Below are positions 56,056 through 64,000 of a stretch of 64,000 nucleotides of DNA, piece by piece. The notes beneath the pieces were generated by a model. It searched no databases. It was not told the DNA's origin and worked only from the letters and a program-made list of their open reading frames with translations. The stretch lies in assembly GCF_001648175.1 (NCBI RefSeq), contig NZ_CP015243.1:434001-498000 (forward strand). Reading direction: 5' to 3'. Positions within the stretch are counted from its first letter, which is position 1. Every line of letters begins with the position of its first letter. A program made the position numbers and the translations under genes. Source of the stretch: Halotalea alkalilenta. GTDB lineage: Bacteria > Pseudomonadota > Gammaproteobacteria > Pseudomonadales > Halomonadaceae.

Positions 56056-57657
56056 ATGAGTGATACCCAGGTCTTGCCTGATCACCCGTTGCGCAATCTG
56101 AAATACGATCTTCCCGCTGGGATCGTGGTGTTCCTGGTCGCCATTCCGCTGTGTCTCGGCATCGCCATGGCCTCTGGCGCACCGCCACTCTCTGGTCTGC
56201 TCGCCGGCATCGTCGGTGGCCTGGTGGTCACGCTGGTCAGCGGTTCCGCGCTGAGCGTCAGTGGCCCGGCCGCGGGGCTGGTGGTGATCGTGATCGCAGC
56301 GATAGAGAGCCTCGGCTTCGACGGCCTGCTGATGGCTACGGTGATCGCCGGGGTATTGCAGATCGTCTTCGGCTACCTGCGCCTCGGTCGAATCGGTGCC
56401 TTCGTGCCCAGCTCGGTGATCAAGGGCATGCTCGCGGCGATCGGTCTCATCCTGATCGTCAACCAGCTGCCGCTGATGGCCGGCATCGCCCAGGACGCCG
56501 AAGTCGGTCTGTTCGATACCGCGCTGTTCGAGCAGGGCTCCGGCCTCGCGCTGACCATCGCGCTGGTCTCTCTGGCGATCCTGCTGCTGTGGGAGCGTCC
56601 TTCGATCAAGGGCTCCGTGCTCGGGCGCCTGCCCGCGCCGCTGGTCGCGGTCGTGGTCGCGGTGCTGATCGACCGACTGATGCCGGCTAGCCTGATGGCC
56701 CCGCTGGGCGATGCCCACCGTATCGGCCTGCCGATCGACGCGATGGGTTTCGCCGGGGCGAGCGAGTTCCTTGGCCAGCTGCAGATGCCCGCGCTGGACC
56801 GGCTGCTCGACCCCGAGGTCTACATGGTGGCGGTGACGCTGGCGCTGATCGCCAGTCTCGAAAGCCTCCTGAGCCTCGAGGCCGTCGACAAGATCGACCC
56901 GCAGCGGCGTCATTCACCGCCGCACCGCGAACTCAAGGCCCAGGGCGTGGGCAACGTGCTCAGCGGCCTGATCGGTGGGCTGCCGGTCACCGCGGTGATC
57001 GTGCGCAGCTCCGCCAACGTCCAGGCCGGTGGGCGCACGCGCATGGCGAGCCTGGTGCACGGCCTGCTGCTGCTGGCGAGCGTTGCCTTGCTGGCGCCGA
57101 TGCTCGAACTGATGCCGCTGGCCTGTCTCGCAGCGATCCTGGTCCATACCGGTTACAAGCTGGCCAAGCCGGAGATGCTGGTCGAGCAGTACCGCAAGGG
57201 CTTCAATCGCGTAGTGCCGTTCGTCGCCACGGTAGTCGGGGTGATGGCGATGGACCTGCTCAAGGGCGTGCTGGTCGGCATACTCTGCGGGCTGTTCTTC
57301 ATGATCCGCGCCAACTATCGCCGGGCGGTCTCCTTCACCCAGGAAGGGCATCATGCGCTGTTGCGCTTTCGCACCGACATCTCGTTTCTCAACCGCGAAG
57401 AGGTGCGTAGCCGGCTCGAGCGGGTGGCGGCAGGCACCTATCTGATCATCGACGCACGCCAAGCCAACCACGTCGATCCCGACATTCGCGAAGACATCGA
57501 GGCATTCGCGCGCAACGCCCCCGCGCGGGGGATCAGCGTCGAGCTGCGCGATGTCGGCGGTCTCTCCGCGACCTTCCCCGCCGATCCTGACGTGCTGCGT
57601 GAGCTCGAAGATCCCTCTTCGACAGCCTCGACCTCCCCCCAGCGCGCCTTCGGTTGA
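56056..57657 (+). CDS. SulP-family anion transporter (probable bicarbonate/sulfate)
   Basis: This is a 533-aa SLC26/SulP transporter with 10-12 TM segments. The N-terminal signature reads [28 protein letters not shown] (split), then [35 protein letters not shown], and a C-terminal STAS-like cytoplasmic domain (about 440-520). SulP members next to carbonic anhydrase often act as Na+/HCO3- or anion carriers, so bicarbonate uptake is the inferred role; sulfate is the alternative. A terminator follows its stop. Confidence 0.87.
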   Translation: MSDTQVLPDHPLRNLKYDLPAGIVVFLVAIPLCLGIAMASGAPPLSGLLAGIVGGLVVTLVSGSALSVSGPAAGLVVIVIAAIESLGFDGLLMATVIAGVLQIVFGYLRLGRIGAFVPSSVIKGMLAAIGLILIVNQLPLMAGIAQDAEVGLFDTALFEQGSGLALTIALVSLAILLLWERPSIKGSVLGRLPAPLVAVVVAVLIDRLMPASLMAPLGDAHRIGLPIDAMGFAGASEFLGQLQMPALDRLLDPEVYMVAVTLALIASLESLLSLEAVDKIDPQRRHSPPHRELKAQGVGNVLSGLIGGLPVTAVIVRSSANVQAGGRTRMASLVHGLLLLASVALLAPMLELMPLACLAAILVHTGYKLAKPEMLVEQYRKGFNRVVPFVATVVGVMAMDLLKGVLVGILCGLFFMIRANYRRAVSFTQEGHHALLRFRTDISFLNREEVRSRLERVAAGTYLIIDARQANHVDPDIREDIEAFARNAPARGISVELRDVGGLSATFPADPDVLRELEDPSSTASTSPQRAFG

Positions 57658-57660
57658 ACC

Positions 57661-57688
57661 TTGCCCCCGCCCAGCAGGGCGGGGGCAA
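57661..57688 (+). terminator. Hairpin terminator after the SulP gene
   Basis: TTGCCCCCGCCC and GGGCGGGGGCAA form a perfect 12-bp stem around AGCA, 3 nt beyond the transporter stop. No long T-run follows, but the stem is very stable. Confidence 0.7.
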
Positions 57689-57744
57689 CGCCTGGTGTTT
57701 GCCCTGTCGAGGCGTCGTCCATCCCCTTTTCCCGCTGGCCCGAA

Positions 57745-57759
57745 CGACCAAGGTCTACT
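57745..57759. promoter_or_regulatory. GACC-AA-GGTC motif upstream of thiolase
   Basis: CGACCAAGGTCTACT lies 137 nt before the thiolase ATG and just beyond the SulP terminator. It shares the same palindromic core as 55197-55212, differing only in a missing G before TACT. Confidence 0.45.
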
Positions 57760-57881
57760 TCTGGGGTCGCTCCAGGGAGTGCAAAGCTCATTGGTTAGAG
57801 TGGCGCAATCCTTACACTGCCCAGCGAGGCGCAGCTGCGCGCTGCCACCGGCTGCGAAATCCTGACCTAGAGGAGCGAGAG

Positions 57882-59060
<1,179 letters not shown>

Positions 59061-59081
59061 GCGCGGCGTCCCGGGGGTGGG

Positions 59082-60614
59082 TCATGTCGATCCACCCGAA
59101 GACACGGCGGCTGGGCCGATGAAGGCGCTGATCCGTGGGTCGATTTCGCCGCTGCGGATTTTCATTGGCGGTGCGTCGAGGTGAATCTCGCCGTCTTCCA
59201 TGAACAGGATGCGATCGGAGATCGACATCGCGAAGGCCATCTCGTGGGTGACGATCACCATCGTCATGCCTTCCTCGGCCAGTGCGCGGATCACCTCGAG
59301 CACCTCGCTGACCCGCTCGGGGTCGAGCGCCGAGGTCGGCTCGTCGAACAGCATGATCTTTGGTGCCATCGCCAAGGCCCGTGCGATCGCCACCCGCTGC
59401 TGCTGGCCACCGGAGAGCTGGTGCGGGTACTTCTCGGCGTGGGCGAGCATGCCGACCTTGTCGAGCAGCGCCAACGCCTGCTGGCGTCGCTGGGTGGCAT
59501 CCAGGCGGGCGTGGTAGCGCGGTGCCAGGGTCAGATTGTCGACCACGCTCAGGTGGGCGAACAGGTTGAAGCTCTGGAACACCATGCCGACTTCGAGGAT
59601 GCCCTGCTGGAAGCGCCCACCGTGGCGCTCACCGGCGGTGATGAAAGACTCACCGAACAGCACCACTTCGCCGACATCGATCGGCTCCAGCCCGTTGAGT
59701 GCGCGAATCAGCGTGGTCTTGCCCGAGCCGGAAGGGCCGATCACCGAGATCACCTCGCCCGTTGCGACCTTGAGATCGATGCCCTTGAGCACTTCATGGC
59801 TGCCGTAGCGCTTGCGCACCTGATTGAGTCGCAGGGCATCTGGCTGGCCGGTGTTGCGCGCCTCGCTGCTTACCGCCGGAGGACGCGGGAGCGAGGCTCT
59901 GAGCGCGGCGAGCCGATGTTCGTCGAGCGTCCCAGGGGTGCGCGTACCGACTTCCAAGCGCCTCTCGAGCCGTTCGAGCAGGCCGCCGAACACGGTGACG
60001 ATGCCGACGTAGTAGATCGCCACCGCCGCCAGGGTCTCCATGATCATGAAGTTCTGGGTGTAGAGCCGCTGGCCGACCATCAGCAGCTCAGTGAGCGAGA
60101 TCACCGAGATGATCGAGGTCAGCTTGACCACGGTGATGTATTCGTTGATCAGCGTCGGCGCCGACACCCGCAGCGCCTGGGGCAGTACGATCAGCCGCTG
60201 GATGCCGAGATAGCGCAGCCCCAGTGCGTGGGCCGCCTCCCGCTGGCCCTTGGGCACCGCGAGCAGGCCGCCGCGATGGATCTCGGTCATGTAGGCGGCC
60301 TCGGTGACCACCAGGGCGACCAGGCCTGAGTAGAAGGGGCTTGAAAGCACGACCCCGGTGGCTGGGAATATCTGCGGCAGGTTGTAGACGAACACCACCA
60401 GCACCAGCAGCGGCACGCTGCGGAAGAACCAGACGTAAAGCCCGATCGGCACGCGCAGGAGCCTGTAGGTGGACATCTTGCCGAGCGCCAGCGGCAGGCC
60501 GATCGCGAGGCCGAGCGCCCAGGAGAGCGCGCTCAGCTCGATCACGGTGAGACTTGCCCGCCAGAAGGCGGGCATCGAGAACAGCGAAACGAAATAGCCC
60601 CAATCGAACAGCAT
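59082..60614 (-). CDS. Fused amino-acid ABC transporter permease and ATP-binding protein
   Basis: This 510-aa protein joins two parts usually separate. Residues about 1-220 are a HisM/GltK-like permease with the EAA loop region (GQREAAHALGLRYLGIQ) and several TM segments. Residues about 262-510 are a GlnQ-like ATPase with Walker A GPSGSGKT, signature LSGGQQQRVAIARAL, Walker B IMLFDEP and the H-loop VTHEM. Both halves look intact. The binding protein is next (92 nt upstream). Polar amino acid import is the likely role; the substrate is unknown. Confidence 0.92.
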   Translation of the reverse strand: MLFDWGYFVSLFSMPAFWRASLTVIELSALSWALGLAIGLPLALGKMSTYRLLRVPIGLYVWFFRSVPLLVLVVFVYNLPQIFPATGVVLSSPFYSGLVALVVTEAAYMTEIHRGGLLAVPKGQREAAHALGLRYLGIQRLIVLPQALRVSAPTLINEYITVVKLTSIISVISLTELLMVGQRLYTQNFMIMETLAAVAIYYVGIVTVFGGLLERLERRLEVGTRTPGTLDEHRLAALRASLPRPPAVSSEARNTGQPDALRLNQVRKRYGSHEVLKGIDLKVATGEVISVIGPSGSGKTTLIRALNGLEPIDVGEVVLFGESFITAGERHGGRFQQGILEVGMVFQSFNLFAHLSVVDNLTLAPRYHARLDATQRRQQALALLDKVGMLAHAEKYPHQLSGGQQQRVAIARALAMAPKIMLFDEPTSALDPERVSEVLEVIRALAEEGMTMVIVTHEMAFAMSISDRILFMEDGEIHLDAPPMKIRSGEIDPRISAFIGPAAVSSGGST

Positions 60615-60706
60615 CGCGAACTCCCGGACGCGTCATGGGAAGGCGCCCGCAGAGCGGGGCGCCAAGGGTAGGCACACGGCGGTGGGCGTGCGCCCCGCGT
60701 CGATGC

Positions 60707-61528
60707 TCAGCTCTCGGTGGGCGGTTCGAGGCCGTACTGGTCGAGCAAGGCCTGGTAATCGCCGCTGGCCTTGAGCTCGTCGAGGGCGGCGACGATGGCG
60801 TCATGCAGTGCCTGGTCATCCTTGCGCAGGAAGATGCCGATGGTCTGTGGATAGATCAGCTCGGTGGTACTGACCTCCACCCGGTCCCGAGTGCGCTCGG
60901 CGATCATCAGCGCAGCGCCGCGAATCTCCATCTGCGCCTGGATGTTGTTCGAGAGCATCGCCTGGGTCGCCTCGGGGGCGCTGGCGAACTCCTGGATGTT
61001 GATCGGGCCGTGGCCGTTGGGCACGCAGTACTGCTCCGACAGCTCGCCGAGCTGGGCGACCCAGGTGGTGCCCTGCTGCAGGCCCACGCTCATGCCGCAG
61101 AGATCCTCCGGCCTGGTCGGCGGGTTTTCGGCACCCGCCCGGACCAGGATCGCCGCACCCGTGCGACCATAGGGAATCGCCTGGGCCTGTTCGAGCCGCT
61201 CGGGAATGATGTACATCCCCGATATCACGGTGTCGAAGCGCCGCGCGCCGAGGCCCAGCACCAGTCCGGCGAAGCGGGTATCGATGAATTCGACGTCGGT
61301 GCCGAGCTTCTGCGCCAGCAGCCGGGCGAGGTCCGGGTCGAGGCCGACCACCTCATCGCCATCGTAGGACTCGAAGGGAGGGTAGGTGATGTCCATGCCG
61401 ACCTTGAGCGTGCCGGGCTCGAGCGTTGGCGCTTCGGCCTGGGCCGGCGACAGGGTCAGCGAAGCGGCCAAGCCAAGGCTCACGGCCGCGCAAAGCTTGC
61501 GTATCTGACGAAACGGGATTGAGGGCAT
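60707..61528 (-). CDS. Amino-acid ABC transporter substrate-binding protein
   Basis: This 273-aa periplasmic SBP has an N-terminal Sec signal (KLCAAVSLGLAASLTLSPAQA; cleavage after AQA), then a family-3 SBP domain (LKVGMDITYPPFESYDG, ARRFDTVISGMYIIPER, QTIGIFLRKDD). It pairs with the fused permease-ATPase. Two internal cysteines (C144 and C167 region: LCGMSVG, QYCVPNG) could form a disulfide. Upstream is the oxygenase gene (72 nt gap). Confidence 0.93.
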   Translation of the reverse strand: MPSIPFRQIRKLCAAVSLGLAASLTLSPAQAEAPTLEPGTLKVGMDITYPPFESYDGDEVVGLDPDLARLLAQKLGTDVEFIDTRFAGLVLGLGARRFDTVISGMYIIPERLEQAQAIPYGRTGAAILVRAGAENPPTRPEDLCGMSVGLQQGTTWVAQLGELSEQYCVPNGHGPINIQEFASAPEATQAMLSNNIQAQMEIRGAALMIAERTRDRVEVSTTELIYPQTIGIFLRKDDQALHDAIVAALDELKASGDYQALLDQYGLEPPTES

Positions 61529-61600
61529 CTCTTCACCTTGTTGTGATTGGCTCTGGTGATTACGGCTCGGTGGTCGTTCGGGCGGTGCGGACGAAGAACT

Positions 61601-62647
61601 TCAGTCGTTCATCGATTGCTGCTTGAGATGGCCGAAGCTCGATGGCTTGCGCGAGCGCTGCGGCAGGCTCAGCTCGCCGGCCTCGACCTTGCGTTTTAGG
61701 TACTGGTAGGTCTGCAGGGCTTGGGCGTACATGTGCTCACCGATCGCCATCGCCTCGTAGCGGCGCTCGCCATCGTTGAACTGCGGCAGCGGTTCGATCC
61801 GGGTGTGATAGTCGCAAGCATAGAACAATGGGAAGGAGTAGCGCTCCTGGCTCACCTTGCGCACCCGGTGGGCGGTGGCGACGAAGGCACCGTTGGTCAT
61901 CACCTCGAGCATGTCGCCGATATTGACCACGAAGGCGCCTTCGATCGGCGGCACGTCGATCCAGCTCCCCTCGGCATTGAGCACCTCGAGCCCGGGGTTG
62001 TCGGCGAGCAGGATGGTGAAGCACTCGTAGTCGGTGTGCGCGCCGATCCCCGGTGCGTCCTCGGCGTCGGCGTTGAACGGATAGTGGATCAGCCGCAGCT
62101 TCGACGGCGGCGCTTTCGCCATCTCGTCGAAATAGTGCTCATCGAGCCCGAGGGCCAGGGCGAAGCCCTGGAACAGCTTGTGCCCGAGGGTGAAGACCTC
62201 GTCGTAGTAGCGGCTCGCCGCCTCGCGGAAGCCGTCGAGCGGCGGCCACTCGTTGGGGCCGAGCAGCGGCGTGCCGCCGAGCACCAGCGGGTGGTCGGCG
62301 GGTACTTCGAAGCCGATGTCGAAGGCCTCCTTGAGATCCGGTACGCCCTTGCCGTAAACCTCTTCACCGCGCGGCACGAAGCCCTTGTGGGTCTTCGAGG
62401 CGCCGATGTAGTCGCGCATCTTGGTCTCGAGCGGCTGGGCGAAGTACGCCTTCGTCGCCTTGCGCAGCCCCTCGATCGTGGTCTGTGCCACCGGATGGCC
62501 GACGACATAGAGGAAGCCAATCGCGCGAGCGGCGTTGCCGAGCGCCTCGGCGACCTGCAAGCGATCCTCCAGCCGGTCGCTGTAGAGCCCCGAGATATCG
62601 ATCACCGGGACTCGATCGAAGGCGGTGACGGTGGATGTCGTACTCAT
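61601..62647 (-). CDS. Isopenicillin N synthase-family 2OG/Fe(II)-type oxygenase
   Basis: This 348-aa protein has the double-stranded beta-helix of the IPNS/2OG-Fe(II) family, with the iron-binding HTDYE, a second His in FVATAHRVRKVSQERYSFPLFY, and the N-terminal DIOX_N (VPVIDISGLYS, AARAIGFLYVVGHPV). The reaction in bacteria is usually unassigned; ethylene-forming, gibberellin-type or amino-acid oxygenation are examples in the wider family. It is in an operon with the ABC importer and an isomerase, so oxidation of the imported compound is an inference. ATG 62647. Confidence 0.88.
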   Translation of the reverse strand: MSTTSTVTAFDRVPVIDISGLYSDRLEDRLQVAEALGNAARAIGFLYVVGHPVAQTTIEGLRKATKAYFAQPLETKMRDYIGASKTHKGFVPRGEEVYGKGVPDLKEAFDIGFEVPADHPLVLGGTPLLGPNEWPPLDGFREAASRYYDEVFTLGHKLFQGFALALGLDEHYFDEMAKAPPSKLRLIHYPFNADAEDAPGIGAHTDYECFTILLADNPGLEVLNAEGSWIDVPPIEGAFVVNIGDMLEVMTNGAFVATAHRVRKVSQERYSFPLFYACDYHTRIEPLPQFNDGERRYEAMAIGEHMYAQALQTYQYLKRKVEAGELSLPQRSRKPSSFGHLKQQSMND

Positions 62648-62672
62648 GTGGGTGTGCTCCTGGTCGCGTGGG

Positions 62673-63515
62673 TCAGGCTGAATGGGCGTGAGCGAAGTGC
62701 TCGCGCTCGCAGCGGGCCATGGCCGCATTGAGCTGGTCGAGATCGGCGATCGGCGCGTCGGTGAACGGCAGGTGGTGGAGATAGCCGTCGGGGCCGAACT
62801 CCGGCGTCAGCGTGGTACGGGTGAAACCGCGCGCGCGCTGTGCCTGCCATACCGCTTCCCAGTGGCGTTGGTGGAACGCGAGGAAGCGGGCGTACTCCGG
62901 TGCCAGCGGATGCGGCACTTGCGGTCCCTGGTCGTAGCCGACCCGTGCCTGGATGTGGTCGACCCGTTCGACGAAGGCACTGAGATCGTCGAGCGGATCG
63001 TCGAGCAACCGCTCGCAGCACACCACCCAATGGCTGATGTCGCTGGTGAAGCGCAGCCCCGGCAGCTGGCGGATGAGCTCGAGGGTCAGCCATGGCGTAG
63101 CAAGCGAGCGCGCGCGATGGGTCTCGAAGCCGAAGGCGATGGGCTGGCCCGCGAGCAGCTCGAGCGCCCGGCCGAAGAACTCGACCTGGACGCCGAGCGG
63201 CCAGCGATCGTTGCCGACCAGCAGGTTGAGAAAACTTGGCGCGAGCGGCGTCGCGATCTCGATCCTCGCGGCGAGGTCCGCGAGGTGGCGCGCCGGGGTG
63301 TCCGCCTGACGGGGCACGATGTCGTCGGAGGTGAACAGCACGGCGATGTAGTCGAGCCCTTCCTCCTCGAGCAGCCTGCGTGCCTCGCGGCGCGCGTCGG
63401 GCGACGAGGGCGGGCGGGCTTCGAACCCCCCGAAGCCCCCGGCGCGCAGCTCCGGCAACGCCTGGGACCAGGCGCCCCGATGACCCCAGAGGGATTTGAA
63501 CAAGCTCAGCTGCAT
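62673..63515 (-). CDS. Xylose-isomerase-like TIM-barrel protein (sugar phosphate isomerase/epimerase family)
   Basis: This 280-aa protein starts MQLSLFKSLWGHRGAW and has the AP_endonuc_2/TIM-barrel features GFGGFEAR, FGFETHRARSLATPWLT, FTSDISHWVVCCERLL, HIQARVGYDQGPQVPHP and LTPEFGPDGY, giving a plausible metal site (Glu, Asp, His, Glu). Isomerase/epimerase or lyase activities occur in the family, and the substrate is not decided. It starts the four-gene cluster, 104 nt after the LysR regulator. Confidence 0.85.
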   Translation of the reverse strand: MQLSLFKSLWGHRGAWSQALPELRAGGFGGFEARPPSSPDARREARRLLEEEGLDYIAVLFTSDDIVPRQADTPARHLADLAARIEIATPLAPSFLNLLVGNDRWPLGVQVEFFGRALELLAGQPIAFGFETHRARSLATPWLTLELIRQLPGLRFTSDISHWVVCCERLLDDPLDDLSAFVERVDHIQARVGYDQGPQVPHPLAPEYARFLAFHQRHWEAVWQAQRARGFTRTTLTPEFGPDGYLHHLPFTDAPIADLDQLNAAMARCEREHFAHAHSA

Positions 63516-63619
63516 ACAGGGCTCCCGGCGTGGCGCTGGTGATCGAATAGCGCAATAGATAGCGTCAGGAGCGGGCAGGATTCAAAGCAAAAGATTTGGC
63601 CTGAATAGTTGAATTTTTC

Positions 63620-64000
63620 TCAAACGTTTGGCGTGGGTGCCGCGCTGAACCGCTTGCGGGTGCGCTCCAGCCGCGACTCGAGCCAATCGACGAATACGCG
63701 TGCGCGGGGATTGTCGAAGCTGCCCGCCCGGCCGACCAGGTAGTAGCCGTACTGGGCGCGTACCGCGGTATCGAACAAGCGCACCAGACGGCCACTGCTC
63801 AGGGCGTCCTCGCAGACGAAGACGTCTCCCAGCGCGATGCCGGCGCCCGAGGTCGCGGCCTCGAGCGCCATCGAGGCGTTACCGAGGCGATAGCCGCGTT
63901 CGAGATGGGTGAGTCGAGCGCCAGCCGCCGCGAGCCAGCGCTTCCAGTGGCCGCCCTGGTCCTCGTGCAGGAGCCATCCCCCCTCGACCTCATCGATCCG
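63620..64000 (-). CDS. LysR-family regulator, C-terminal part (cut by window end)
   Basis: The open frame continues to the right edge, where in-frame residues read ...LLHEDQGGHWKRWLAAAGARL, then RGYRLGNASMALEAATSGAGIALGD and ...QYGYYLVGRAGSFDNP. This matches the effector domain of GcvA-like LysR proteins (DNA-binding half outside the window). An internal ATG at 63871 is not the real start. It is upstream of, and in the same direction as, the isomerase-oxygenase-ABC cluster, so it probably regulates it. Confidence 0.87.
   Translation of the reverse strand, partial: RIDEVEGGWLLHEDQGGHWKRWLAAAGARLTHLERGYRLGNASMALEAATSGAGIALGDVFVCEDALSSGRLVRLFDTAVRAQYGYYLVGRAGSFDNPRARVFVDWLESRLERTRKRFSAAPTPNV

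Overview
The window is GC-rich, densely packed chromosomal DNA from a gammaproteobacterium. Gene order resembles the origin-proximal region of Pseudomonas and Halomonas relatives: oxyR-recG, ubiA-phoB-phoR, phoU, uvrD, then glmS-glmR-glmU, the atp operon, parB-parA, rsmG-mnmG. Together with the housekeeping set (erpA, hemJ, hemL, thiDE) this suggests a Halomonadaceae-like organism. That is an inference from synteny and protein character, not from a marker gene.

Layout. 1-6.5 kb: oxyR (5' end outside the window), recG, a GAF-PAS-GGDEF-EAL protein and a LysR regulator. 6.5-10.7 kb: a leftward operon of a 3-hydroxyisobutyrate dehydrogenase-like protein, an aldehyde dehydrogenase, a VOC protein and a short serine acetyltransferase. 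10.9-11.5 kb: two near-identical 163-bp direct repeats plus a third copy with an internal deletion. 11.5-15.3 kb: an IsdG-type heme monooxygenase, a DUF3100 membrane protein, an MFS transporter and HU. 15.7-22.4 kb: ubiA, phoBR behind a good Pho box, an AmiD-like amidase, a SYLF lipoprotein, a CysZ-like protein and phoU. 22.5-30.8 kb: uvrD, a 60-aa small protein, a DUF72 protein, mltA, a YitT-like protein, a YpfJ-type metallopeptidase and an arcB-type ornithine carbamoyltransferase.

30.95-32.79 kb is an AT-rich foreign island immediately beyond the 3' end of glmS, the classical Tn7 attachment position. It carries a membrane-anchored helical protein and, convergent and overlapping it, a stand-alone GT51 peptidoglycan glycosyltransferase-like protein. 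A decayed transposase fragment lies at its glmS edge. This is the best candidate here for an undescribed system.

32.8-48.9 kb: glmS-glmR-glmU, atpIBEFHAGDC, parAB and rsmG-mnmG, all leftward. 48.9-49.6 kb has an AT-rich stretch and six DnaA-box-like sites next to mnmG, which is very probably oriC; genes on both sides mostly point away from it. 49.6-54.9 kb: erpA, then rightward hemJ-thiD-thiE-hemL and a degenerate phosphotransferase/P-loop protein. 55.4-59.1 kb: a beta-carbonic anhydrase with a SulP transporter (probable bicarbonate uptake) and a thiolase; the carbonic anhydrase and the thiolase share an upstream palindromic motif. 59.1-64 kb: a leftward cluster with a fused ABC permease-ATPase, its binding protein, an isopenicillin N synthase-like oxygenase, a TIM-barrel isomerase and a LysR regulator cut by the window end.

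No tRNA, rRNA or CRISPR array was recognised.
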